Source: Candidatus Aerophobota bacterium (GTDB lineage: Bacteria; Aerophobota; Aerophobia; Aerophobales; B3-G15). From it: a DNA stretch of 11,865 nucleotides. This document shows, in pieces, positions 1 to 7,293 of the stretch (position 1 is the first letter of the stretch; each line of letters starts with the position of its first letter). Made by a program: the position numbers and the translations under genes. Below the pieces are notes generated by a model that was given only the letters and a program-made list of their open reading frames with translations, did no database searches and was not told where the DNA came from. The DNA lies in the NCBI GenBank assembly GCA_021162265.1, contig JAGGZA010000014.1, forward strand, positions 1 to 11,865, given 5' to 3'.

Positions 1-793
1 GGTGACCTAATGTTTTAAATCCTTGAGCTGCATCTCTTATGCAGTACTGGATAAAAGTTGAGAATCTGGTAGTGAGCAGGAGAATTCTTAAAGGTCGTTT
101 TCTCTGGTGCGAGAAAATCTTTTGCCAGTCTTCTCTGGATAAGGACCCATAATATCTATTTATTTCCCTGGATAGCTGTTTGCCTTCTTCTTTTCTCCTT
201 TCAGTGATATCACGCATTACCTTTACAACTTTACTGACAAATGGCTGTTTTTTTTGCTGAGGAATTTCATAGATAAATATTTTGCGAGGTAGAGGTTTTA
301 AAGCATCACGGAAAAATTCCTTCAGCTTTTGATCGATTTTTTTCCCAACAAAGAAGAAAATACGTCCTGAGTTGAGAATATTTTTCCAGTTATGAACTTC
401 AAGGTTTAATCTTAAAATATCTGCTGATTTTTCCACAACATAAATGGGCTGCTTCATCCATAAATATATCCTTGGTTGGACACTAAAAAGCTCCATCAAT
501 TCGTAACCTGCTCCTATTCCGACCAGAAGCAAGGGTTCTCCCCTCTTTACAAGATTAAAATTTTGTTTTAAAAAATTCTTTGCCTTGAGTTTTGGCTCTA
601 CAGGGTCAGTCAGCCAGTATTTTTTTCCATCTTTTTCCAAGAGAAAAGCAAAGTCCCCACTCTGGAGTTTTACTGCAATTGCTCCCCTGTCATTAGAGGT
701 TTGCAGCCAGTAAGCAATTTCTGGGTATTTTTCCTTTAACAGGGCAAAATTTTCCTCATACTGTTGCTTAAACTGTGATGAAATATTATTCAT
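1..793 (-). CDS. Partial glycosyltransferase-like protein with N-terminal Rossmann-like domain (3' end outside window)
   Basis: The frame is open from an ATG at 793 to the window edge: 264 codons with no stop, so the C-terminus is missing. Residues about 85-125 read like a Rossmann fold: a hydrophobic strand, then VGIGAGYE at 91-98 and an acidic strand end, YVVEKS at 118-123. This resembles the N-terminal part of Maf/DUF115-type motility-associated glycosyltransferases and SAM-dependent methyltransferases. At about 234-264 a new domain starts with PLRILLLTTRFSTF and ends at GFKTLGH, typical of the first strand and helix of GT-B glycosyltransferases. The residues between are charged and helical. 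The Shine-Dalgarno choice is poor because GGGAAG directly abuts the ATG, so the true start may differ slightly. A sigma-54-like element lies about 70 bases upstream. A role in surface or flagellar glycosylation is possible but is inference; the two-domain shape is what the sequence shows. Confidence 0.7.
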   Translation of the reverse strand, partial: MNNISSQFKQQYEENFALLKEKYPEIAYWLQTSNDRGAIAVKLQSGDFAFLLEKDGKKYWLTDPVEPKLKAKNFLKQNFNLVKRGEPLLLVGIGAGYELMELFSVQPRIYLWMKQPIYVVEKSADILRLNLEVHNWKNILNSGRIFFFVGKKIDQKLKEFFRDALKPLPRKIFIYEIPQQKKQPFVSKVVKVMRDITERRKEEGKQLSREINRYYGSLSREDWQKIFSHQRKRPLRILLLTTRFSTFIQYCIRDAAQGFKTLGH

Positions 794-864
794 CTTCCCG
801 GCAGATATATTTACATATTTATTTTTCGTCAGAATAGAGAACCATTTTATCTTTTTATAGCTAA

Positions 865-880
865 TGCAAAATTTATGCCA
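865..880 (-). promoter_or_regulatory. Sigma-54-type -24/-12 promoter element
   Basis: On the minus strand the 16 bases read TGGCATAAATTTTGCA. Against the sigma-54 consensus TGGCACG-N4-TTGCW this keeps TGGCA and TTGCA, with GG and GC separated by exactly 10 bases. A start site about 12 bases downstream (near 854) would give a leader of roughly 60 bases to the partial gene at 793. The strand and position fit that gene. A chance match in AT-rich DNA cannot be excluded, and no enhancer site was recognised. Confidence 0.5.
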
Positions 881-969
881 GAAACAGGAGGACTATGTGT
901 TTTTTTGGCTAAAATTGCCTGTAAAAGAAAACAATTTCTTGGAAAGGTGGGTAATAAAAATATAGTCTT

Positions 970-2298
970 TTAGTTTTCACTAAGTGCCATTTCTGCCATT
1001 CTGGCGCAACCACGGAGTGAACAATCTTCTTTTACCACAATATTAAATCCGGGGAAAATTCTTTTTTTATAATCCATTAAAACTGGATTTGCTCCTCCCC
1101 CTGTAAGGTAGATAGTTTTATCCAGTTTTATGAGTTTCGCCATTTTGTCCAGGGTTTTTTTCATTCGTCCCACTGTTGCCTCCATTAATGCATAAAGGCA
1201 CTCATCCCTTGTTGTGCTTAAAGTTAGGCCAGAAAAAGATGCCTTTTTCTGCCTGAGGCTTGTTCTATCTCCTGCAAGGTAAGGATGAAACCTGACCTTG
1301 CACTTTCTTTTATTTTTTAAAACTCCTTTAAGGTATAATTGGTAAAACTCCCTTTCATCCATTTCCCTACAAAATTGAGAATGAAACCACTCCAGAGCGA
1401 ATCCTCCTGTCGTAATATCATACATAAGCCATTTATTGGGAAAAGGATGGGTTCTAAGGTAGTACTTTTCATCGGGGATAGGTTTTTCCAGACATATGGT
1501 TACAATTTCCGAGCTTCCCGAGATATTCAGTATTTGACCGCCTTTAAGAACGCCTGCTCCTACCGCTGCAGATGAGGTATCGTTTGAACCCATAAGTACC
1601 GGAGTTCCAGATTTTATGCCTGTAAGGTTTGCTATTTTTCTGGAAACTTTTCCCACAATTTTTAATGAAGGAACAACTGGAGGAAGCTTTTGCAGAGGTA
1701 TTCCCAGCTCCCTGGCGATTTCTTCACTCCAATCAGAATAAGCTACAGTGTTATAAAGACCCGTGAGCGAGGCGTTGGTGGGGTCAATACTCCAGGTATC
1801 GGTTAGTCTTTTTATCAAAAAGGTATTTAGATGGCCAAATTTAAAAGCCTTTTTAAAAATTTCACTTTTCTTTTCTTTAATCCACAGTATACTGGTTACG
1901 GATATACCTCCAGGATAGGGAATATTGCCTGCTATTCGAAGAAATTTTTCCTTACCTATTATAGAAAGGGCTTTTCTGGCTTGTTTGACACTTCTTCTAT
2001 CCCAGTGGATAATAGCAGGATAAAGAGGATTACCCTCTTTATCCAGAGCTATAAGAGCAGGACTGAATACACATTGTATAACAAGCTCCACTTTATCAAT
2101 ATGACTCTTTAGCCTTCTGGTAACTTCAAGGAAAGCTTTCCATACCTTTTCCACATCCATCTGGACACTCATTCCATAGGTTTCATAGGTATAGGTGGCT
2201 TTGTCCTTTATTACCGTGTGGAAGTCTCTGTCAAAGAGAGCAGCCTTTAGAGAGGAGGTTCCTATATCAAATGCCAGTACATAAGATTTCTTGTTCAT
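970..2298 (-). CDS. FGGY-family carbohydrate kinase (xylulokinase-like)
   Basis: This is an ATP-dependent sugar or polyol kinase of the FGGY family, 442 residues, slightly shorter than the usual 480-520. The N-terminal phosphate-binding strand is LAFDIGTSSLKAALFD (8-23). HWDRR at 98-102 matches the substrate-binding WxDxR region of xylulokinases. GSND (237-240) supplies the likely catalytic base Asp240, followed by the Ala/Gly-rich SSAAVGAG. PYLAGDRT (339-346) corresponds to the family PYLxGERT motif. The C-terminal ATP-binding loop is LTGGGANP (398-405). The ATG at 2298 is preceded at a good distance by TGAGGA. The gene starts 14 bases after the dehydrogenase gene on the same strand and is surely co-transcribed with it. 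The substrate cannot be read from sequence: a pentulose, a tetritol or a sugar acid are options. Fold and catalytic class are secure; xylulose specificity is not. Confidence 0.9.
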   Translation of the reverse strand: MNKKSYVLAFDIGTSSLKAALFDRDFHTVIKDKATYTYETYGMSVQMDVEKVWKAFLEVTRRLKSHIDKVELVIQCVFSPALIALDKEGNPLYPAIIHWDRRSVKQARKALSIIGKEKFLRIAGNIPYPGGISVTSILWIKEKKSEIFKKAFKFGHLNTFLIKRLTDTWSIDPTNASLTGLYNTVAYSDWSEEIARELGIPLQKLPPVVPSLKIVGKVSRKIANLTGIKSGTPVLMGSNDTSSAAVGAGVLKGGQILNISGSSEIVTICLEKPIPDEKYYLRTHPFPNKWLMYDITTGGFALEWFHSQFCREMDEREFYQLYLKGVLKNKRKCKVRFHPYLAGDRTSLRQKKASFSGLTLSTTRDECLYALMEATVGRMKKTLDKMAKLIKLDKTIYLTGGGANPVLMDYKKRIFPGFNIVVKEDCSLRGCARMAEMALSEN

Positions 2299-2312
2299 AG
2301 ATTCCTCATTAT

Positions 2313-3314
2313 TTATTTTTTAATTAGTTTTCCCTCTTTGATAAATCCAGCTTTTTCCAGTTCTTTTCTATTGAAGATGTATCTGGGTAACCTTCCGGAA
2401 AAAACATCAATCACTGCCTGACAGGCTCCTTCTGCCAGTCGTATGACACATTCTTTTGTCAGAGAAGCAGAATGAGGGGAGAGAATGACATTTTCCATTT
2501 TTAAGAGAGGATTGTCCTGTGAGGGGGGTTCCCTGGTAAAGACATCAAGAGCAGCTCCTTTTATTTTCCCTTCTGTTAGTGTTTTAATTAGTGCTTTTTC
2601 GTCTATTACTTCTCCTCTTGAGGTGTTGATAAGGTAAGCATCCTTTTTCATCTTGCTTAAAAGCTGCCCGGTGATAAGGTTGCGTGTTTGGGGACCTCCT
2701 GCTACATGGATAGATACAAAGTCAGCTCTTTCAAATACCTCTTCAATCCTGTCGTAGAATTTTATCCCGTCTTTTAATTCACCACCTTTGCCCACAAAGG
2801 GATCATAAGCTACTACCTGCATGTTAAAGGCATTCTGACATATCCTGGCAACCTGAGAACCTATTCTTCCTGCACCAATTAATCCCAGTATTTTTCCCTC
2901 AAGGTCTATTGCTTCGTAGCTATTGCGTGCATTCCAGTTTCCCTTTCTTGTAGCATCATCCATAAACTTTAACTGCTTTGCTAATGAGAGAATAAAAGCA
3001 ACTGTGTGTTCAGCTACGGATAGAGCATTGACCCCGGGAAGATTGCAAACCAGGATCCCTCTCTTTGTAGCCTCCTGTACATCTATATTGTCAACTCCAG
3101 CTCCAGTTCGCGAGATTACCAGGAGATTTTTTCCTTCTGTAATTATATCTTTGTCTATTCTGGCACCGGTTCTTAATATAATTGCCTGAACATCTTTTAC
3201 TAATTTCTTTATGGTTTCTTTTAATTGGTCTGGAGCAATAATTACCTCTACCTTACCCTTTAGTATTTTCATTCCACTATCATGAATTCTTTGAGGTAAG
3301 AGAACCTTCTTCAT
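2313..3314 (-). CDS. D-2-hydroxyacid dehydrogenase, NAD-dependent (phosphoglycerate dehydrogenase-like)
   Basis: This 333-residue oxidoreductase of the D-isomer-specific 2-hydroxyacid dehydrogenase family interconverts a 2-hydroxyacid and a 2-oxoacid with NAD(H). The nucleotide-binding motif is GLIGAGRIG (144-152), and Asp171 after the second strand suggests preference for NAD. The catalytic triad is visible as Arg233 (INTSRGE), Glu262 (FTREPP) and His281 (LSPHSAS). The substrate-side motif RTGAGVDNIDV lies at 69-79. There is no C-terminal ACT domain, so this is not the long regulated form of serine-pathway SerA; a glycerate, hydroxypyruvate or sugar-acid substrate is equally possible. GGAG precedes the ATG at 3314 by about 8 bases. 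It is the first gene of an operon with the FGGY kinase, which hints at catabolism of a sugar or sugar acid instead of serine synthesis. Confidence 0.9.
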   Translation of the reverse strand: MKKVLLPQRIHDSGMKILKGKVEVIIAPDQLKETIKKLVKDVQAIILRTGARIDKDIITEGKNLLVISRTGAGVDNIDVQEATKRGILVCNLPGVNALSVAEHTVAFILSLAKQLKFMDDATRKGNWNARNSYEAIDLEGKILGLIGAGRIGSQVARICQNAFNMQVVAYDPFVGKGGELKDGIKFYDRIEEVFERADFVSIHVAGGPQTRNLITGQLLSKMKKDAYLINTSRGEVIDEKALIKTLTEGKIKGAALDVFTREPPSQDNPLLKMENVILSPHSASLTKECVIRLAEGACQAVIDVFSGRLPRYIFNRKELEKAGFIKEGKLIKK

Positions 3315-3367
3315 TATAAGACTCCGTTACTGTTTATATACTGTATTTATTATACTGAATTTACCAC

Positions 3368-3395
3368 ATTTTATAAGACCTGTTCTCTATGTCAA
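3368..3395 (-). promoter_or_regulatory. Sigma-70-type promoter of the dehydrogenase-kinase operon
   Basis: Read on the minus strand: a perfect -35 TTGACA (3395-3390), a 16-base spacer, and -10 TAAAAT (3373-3368, 5 of 6 consensus). Transcription would start near 3361, giving a leader of about 45 bases before the ATG at 3314. A second, weaker possibility uses the perfect TATAAT at 3354-3349 with a poor -35. Confidence 0.6.
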
Positions 3396-3581
3396 GAAGA
3401 AATCAGGGTTAGAAAGGGAAAAATTAAATTTGGAGGAAAAGAGAATAGAAGTAAGCTGAGCAAGCTTAGAAAATCAAGATAATAAAAGGAGATAGGAATT
3501 TTTCGATAATTTAAAAAGAAAATTATTATTAGATTTTTTGCCTCAAACTCTCGGATAGTCTGTAGAAACTGCCTCCCTTTG

Positions 3582-4652
3582 TCATCTAAACAGAATTTTT
3601 GGAATACCTTTTCCTATAGCTCTTGCGAGGGAGAAAACACTGAAGGAATGTCTTTCAAAATCGGCAATTTTTTCAATAAGATGATGATTTTTTTTAGCAA
3701 GATTAAATAACATTTCCAGAAAGGATATATCTCTCTTTTCCAAGAAATTTCTTATTTTGAGAGATGAACGAATTTCCTTTCCTATTTGTTTTTTCCACTT
3801 AGAATCATAAGAGGAAATTTTTTCCTCTTTTATGCAGTCAGCAAGAGTCTCTGCACATCTCATTCCATAGTAAAGTCCCCCGCCACTTAGAGGTTTTACC
3901 TGACAGGCAGCATCGCCTACCAGGATAAGACCATCTTTGTATGTTTCTCCATAACCTATTGATATGACTCCTCCCATTTTTTCTATTATCCCATTTTTTA
4001 TTTTCATCTTTTGCATAAAAGACTCAAGTGTTCTTAAGGGTTCAGGAGAGATGCTTCCTGCACGGATTACCTTCTCGTCTTCGGGAATTATCCAGCAAAA
4101 ATGCAAGAAGGGTCTTGTAAAGTGAACCTGAACCATATCAACGGGGGTTACTTTTTGTTTTATTCTAAATTGGACTCCTTTGTAAAATACAGGCTTTATT
4201 TTTAAGCCACTTTTCTTTCTTACCATTGAAGTTGCCCCATCTGCACCAATCACAACATCACAGCTAAAGGTACCTTTGTTTGTATAGAGGAGGTAATTTT
4301 TGTCCTTTTTTTCTAAAGAGAGTAATTTTGTCTCCTTTTTAATTTCAAGACCTTCGCAGAGTTTTTTATCCAGTTTTTCTCTATCAATTACAAAGGCAGC
4401 ATTTTCTCTTATCAGGGGGAAACTTTCATTTTGATAGGAGATTATAGCTCCATTTATCTTATTTTTTATTAAATCCCGGGGAAGAGGTATTCTGGAATTC
4501 TTAAAAAAGGTGTTTCCCACCAGTCCTGCACAGTGTTTTGGAATACCTATTTCAGGATGTTCCTCAAGGATAAGAGGGGAGAACCCATATTGTTTTAGAA
4601 GCTGACCTAAATAACATCCTATAGGTCCTGCTCCTATTATGACAATACGCAT
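3582..4652 (-). CDS. FAD-dependent oxidoreductase, geranylgeranyl reductase family
   Basis: This 356-residue flavoprotein of the geranylgeranyl reductase/FixC-like group contains all three FAD-binding signatures: VIIGAGPIGCYLG (4-16) with acidic Glu30 at the end of strand 2, VIGADGATSMVRK (134-146), and LVGDAACQVKPLSGGGLYYG (244-263). The HCAGLV segment at 40-45 matches the cysteine-containing active-site region of archaeal and bacterial geranylgeranyl reductases, enzymes that saturate isoprenoid double bonds. The length is close to the family's usual 380-400. The start at 4652 lies three bases after the stop of the HD-domain gene and has only a weak ribosome site (AGGG about 11 bases away), suggesting translational coupling. 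The substrate is unknown; isoprenoid quinone or lipid chains are plausible. Halogenase-like or FixC-like activity is less likely but not excluded. Confidence 0.85.
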   Translation of the reverse strand: MRIVIIGAGPIGCYLGQLLKQYGFSPLILEEHPEIGIPKHCAGLVGNTFFKNSRIPLPRDLIKNKINGAIISYQNESFPLIRENAAFVIDREKLDKKLCEGLEIKKETKLLSLEKKDKNYLLYTNKGTFSCDVVIGADGATSMVRKKSGLKIKPVFYKGVQFRIKQKVTPVDMVQVHFTRPFLHFCWIIPEDEKVIRAGSISPEPLRTLESFMQKMKIKNGIIEKMGGVISIGYGETYKDGLILVGDAACQVKPLSGGGLYYGMRCAETLADCIKEEKISSYDSKWKKQIGKEIRSSLKIRNFLEKRDISFLEMLFNLAKKNHHLIEKIADFERHSFSVFSLARAIGKGIPKILFR

Positions 4653-4655
4653 AAC

Positions 4656-5216
4656 TCACAACCCTAATTGTTCTGCTATACCCTTCATAGCCTCAAGCAC
4701 ACATTCTATATGATCTTTCAATTCTACACCCAGTTCTTTTGCTCCTTTTTCTATATTTTCCCGATTCACTCCTCGTGCAAAGGCCTTATCCTTCCACTTT
4801 TTCATTACAGACTTTACAGTTACATCGGCTATTTTTTTTGAAGGGCGAACCAGTGAAACGGCAACAATAAATCCCGTTAGTTCATCCACTGCATAAAGGG
4901 TTTTTTCCAGAAGTGTTTTTCTTGGAATGCCGGTATGATCTCCATGAGATAAAATTGCCCTTATCATTTCCTGAGGATACCCCTTTTCTTCCAGTATTTT
5001 TGCTCCCTTAAAAGGGTGGTCTTCAAGCGAGGGATATTTTTCATAATCAAAGTCGTGCAAAAGTCCTGTCACTCCCCACTTATCAGGGTCCTGACCGAAC
5101 TTCTCAGCATAAGCTCTCATAGCTGCTTCTGTTGCCAGGGCATGTTTTATTAGATTTTCGCTTCCGGTAAACTCCTTTAAAAGGTTAAATGCTTCCTCTC
5201 TTGTTGGCCAGTTCAT
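4656..5216 (-). CDS. HD-domain phosphohydrolase-like protein
   Basis: This 186-residue cytosolic protein belongs to the HD superfamily of metal-dependent phosphohydrolases. Candidate metal ligands are His25 (LIKHALA), the His54-Asp55 doublet in GLLHDFDYEKYP, and Asp111 in AVDELTG. Extra histidines occur at 67 (DHPFKGA), 91 and 94 (SHGDHTG), the usual layout of the small HD proteins annotated as HDIG-domain or hydrolase. The whole length is one domain plus a helical tail. AAGGAG stands six bases before the ATG at 5216, which fixes the start. It is the first gene of a leftward pair with the FAD oxidoreductase, three bases apart. The substrate (nucleotide or other phosphoester) cannot be told. 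Confidence 0.85.
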   Translation of the reverse strand: MNWPTREEAFNLLKEFTGSENLIKHALATEAAMRAYAEKFGQDPDKWGVTGLLHDFDYEKYPSLEDHPFKGAKILEEKGYPQEMIRAILSHGDHTGIPRKTLLEKTLYAVDELTGFIVAVSLVRPSKKIADVTVKSVMKKWKDKAFARGVNRENIEKGAKELGVELKDHIECVLEAMKGIAEQLGL

Positions 5217-5298
5217 TGCTCTCTCCTTGTTGTTATTAAAACTCTTTCATACACCCTTTTGCCGTATTTTACTAAAAGTTATGTACCTGGTTCTTCAC

Positions 5299-5326
5299 TT
5301 GATTTAATCTCTACTAATTATATACT
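5299..5326 (+). promoter_or_regulatory. Predicted promoter for the HPr-fusion/pyrE operon
   Basis: On the plus strand: -35 TTGATT (5299-5304, 4 of 6), a 16-base spacer, and -10 TATACT (5321-5326, 5 of 6). The expected start is near 5333, giving a leader of about 63 bases to the ATG at 5396. It overlaps the divergent leftward promoter almost completely. Confidence 0.45.
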
Positions 5327-5344
5327 ATTTTAATATCCAGTCTA
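5317..5344 (-). promoter_or_regulatory. Predicted promoter for the HD-domain/FAD oxidoreductase pair
   Basis: On the minus strand: -35 TAGACT (5344-5339, 4 of 6), a 16-base spacer, and a perfect -10 TATAAT (5322-5317). The start site would be near 5310, leaving a leader of about 95 bases. The -10 overlaps the -10 of the divergent promoter by two bases. Confidence 0.45.
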
Positions 5345-5395
5345 TTGATAGTTTGTTGAGCTGTTATTTCAAAAGATGATTAAAGGTTAAGAATT

Positions 5396-6628
5396 ATGAA
5401 GAAAAGCAAACCATTAGGTAAAGTTATCTCCAGGGAGGAGTTTATCTCGAAGCTGGAAAAAAGAGGGCAAAGATTTTTTGCTCTGGGGAATTTTTTGCTC
5501 ATAGGAAGATATTTTGGTGAAAATTATTACTCTAATCTGGAGAACGAAGCTCATATTCTTGAGACATTCTTAGACGACCATAAGGCAAGAGGGAACAGAT
5601 TGTTTATTTTCTTTACAGAACTTGTCGCCTGCATAAGATGGATTGCTAATACTGCTCGTACACTAAAGCATATACAAAACAGATACAAAAATTATGGACT
5701 TGAAAGAGGTAAAGATTTACTGGTTGACATTAAAAAATCCCTTGATTTTTGTAATACTTCTCTTTCCAATCTCTATAAAGCTTTGAAAGATGAAGCAGCT
5801 ATTCTGGGAATAAGAATTCCAGCCTACTGTATGGAAGAAGAGGATTTTCTGGAGACAGAAGTTCAAGAGTATCTTGTCCAGGATATTGATGAAAGCTATT
5901 GCTGCACTTATAAGGAAGAAAAGGTAATTGAGGTTACTTTCACATATGTAGACATAGCAGATAAGTTATCCGAGCTTTTAAAAAGGGGCAAGCCAACTGA
6001 AGACAGGATAGAGGAGTTTGCCAGTGCTTTCCACAGGATACAATCCAAGTACGACAGTTACATAAGTGGAAGCGAGGAAGAGAGAAACGATCAGAGACTG
6101 AAAAAAGCCAGAGGTTATATATCTGTTTGTCTGCATTTACTTGAGGCAGCCTTATATATGCTACATCTGTATGAGAGGCATATTGAGGTAGAGGGACCGA
6201 GTGAGAAAAAAGAAAAAATATCCCGGATTTTAAGCCCATCTAAGGTTAGAGAAAACATAGATATGATATTAAGCTATGCGAACGATTGTGCCCTGGAAGG
6301 AGAACTTCTCGCCAGAGAGCTTTTGAAAGACTATGCTGATATGACTCTTACAAGGGAGAAGGTAATTATTCCCAGAGGGTCAGTTCTCCATTTAAGGCCT
6401 GCTTCGGCGCTTGTGGAGCCTGTTATTAAATCTACAACTCCTGTTTTGCTGGAAATAGATGGAAAGAAGGTAAGAGCAAATAGTGTCCTGGAGATTATTG
6501 CAGTGATGGGTGAGGTGGCAGATAAAATAGAGAAGAGTGATGTGGAAATGGTACTTCAGGGAGATAGGGAAGTGGTGAAAAAGATGAAGGAGAACTTCTT
6601 AACCAAGATTGTAGAAACTAAATACTAA
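5396..6628 (+). CDS. Protein of unknown function with C-terminal HPr-like phosphocarrier domain
   Basis: The protein has 410 residues. The last 95 or so (about 318-405) form an HPr-like domain. HLRP at 332-335 corresponds to the HARP motif around the phosphorylatable His15 of HPr. Ser363 in ANSVLEII lies exactly 31 residues after His332, the same spacing as His15 to Ser46 (the HPr-kinase site) in Gram-positive HPr. LEIDGKKVRANS matches the strand-turn before that serine. Residues 1-315 are charged and mainly helical with no signal peptide or membrane segment. The stretch around 48-100 (LENEAHILETFLDD, FTELVACIRW, LKHIQNRY) looks like a conserved helical domain I cannot name; another helical block covers 185-315. 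A free HPr is about 85-90 residues, so this is a fusion, probably regulatory instead of a sugar-transport carrier. AAAGG lies about 9 bases before the ATG. pyrE follows after 30 bases. Confidence 0.8.
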   Translation: MKKSKPLGKVISREEFISKLEKRGQRFFALGNFLLIGRYFGENYYSNLENEAHILETFLDDHKARGNRLFIFFTELVACIRWIANTARTLKHIQNRYKNYGLERGKDLLVDIKKSLDFCNTSLSNLYKALKDEAAILGIRIPAYCMEEEDFLETEVQEYLVQDIDESYCCTYKEEKVIEVTFTYVDIADKLSELLKRGKPTEDRIEEFASAFHRIQSKYDSYISGSEEERNDQRLKKARGYISVCLHLLEAALYMLHLYERHIEVEGPSEKKEKISRILSPSKVRENIDMILSYANDCALEGELLARELLKDYADMTLTREKVIIPRGSVLHLRPASALVEPVIKSTTPVLLEIDGKKVRANSVLEIIAVMGEVADKIEKSDVEMVLQGDREVVKKMKENFLTKIVETKY

Positions 6629-6658
6629 ATATTTAAATTAAATATAAGGATGTAAAAA

Positions 6659-7273
6659 TTGCTCTCCGATGAAGATAAGAATTCTCTTCTGGAGCTTATT
6701 AAGGAAAAGGCGGTATTCTATCGGTCGGTAGAACTTTCCTCAGGAAAAAAAAGTGGATACTATGTAGACGGGAAGCAGGTTACTCTTTCAGCAAATGGTG
6801 TTTATCTTGTAGCAAGGGTAATACTTAATTTAATAAGGAATGATAAGGTGGATGCAATTGGAGGACCAACAATTGGTGCCGATCCGATTCTTGGAGCAGT
6901 TATCTGTTTGAGTCATTTAAACCGTTCGCCCATCCAGGGATTTATAGTCCGCAAGCAACCAAAAAAACATGGTATGCAAAGATATATTGAAGGTCCTCCC
7001 TTAAAAAAAGGCAGCAGGGTGGTAATAATTGATGATGTTGTAACAACCGGCGAATCAGTTTTAAGAGCTATCAAGGCTGTGAAGGATATTGGATGTGAGG
7101 TGGTGAGGGTAATTGCCCTGGTGGACAGGTTAGAAGGAGCAAGAGAGAGACTCAAGGAGCATGGGTTTAAATTAACATCAATATTTACCAGAGAAGACCT
7201 GGATTTGTCCTCAAATCTTTCGAGTCCTGAAGAGGATTATTTATCTCTAAAAGAAGACCCGGGTAAAAACTGA
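6659..7273 (+). CDS. pyrE: Orotate phosphoribosyltransferase
   Basis: This 204-residue enzyme joins orotate to PRPP to form orotidine 5'-phosphate in pyrimidine synthesis. The PRPP-binding signature is VVIIDDVVTTGES (121-133). The flexible catalytic loop is recognisable as VRKQPKKHG (97-105), carrying Arg98, Lys99, Lys102/103 and His104 as in PyrE proteins. SGKKSGYYVDGKQ (28-40) is the usual orotate-side segment. The length is normal for the family (about 180-215). The start is TTG at 6659: AAGGA at 6646-6650 stands eight bases before it, while the nearby ATG at 6650 is followed at once by a stop. It is the second gene of an operon with the HPr-domain protein; no other pyr gene is visible. 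The C-terminal 20 residues are acidic and probably disordered. Confidence 0.93.
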   Translation: MLSDEDKNSLLELIKEKAVFYRSVELSSGKKSGYYVDGKQVTLSANGVYLVARVILNLIRNDKVDAIGGPTIGADPILGAVICLSHLNRSPIQGFIVRKQPKKHGMQRYIEGPPLKKGSRVVIIDDVVTTGESVLRAIKAVKDIGCEVVRVIALVDRLEGARERLKEHGFKLTSIFTREDLDLSSNLSSPEEDYLSLKEDPGKN

Positions 7274-7293
7274 GGTGGGAATTGTTGAGAAAT

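Noticed and set aside
925..940. Hairpin AAGAAA/TTTCTT behind the FGGY kinase gene as a terminator
   Set aside because: Six A-T-rich pairs with a four-base loop are too weak, and the T run after it is very short.
1831..2112. Plus-strand open frame of 93 codons within the FGGY kinase gene
   Set aside because: Antisense shadow of a gene with complete family motifs; no ribosome site or recognisable domain.
3442..3458. Inverted repeat TAAGCT-GAGCA-AGCTTA as a terminator
   Set aside because: Only six AT-rich pairs, and no run of T follows on either strand.
3396..3581. Possible small gene or RNA in the spacer between the dehydrogenase and FAD oxidoreductase genes
   Set aside because: A GGAGG is present on the plus strand but no start codon follows at a suitable distance, and no open frame, tRNA fold or riboswitch-like structure could be made out.
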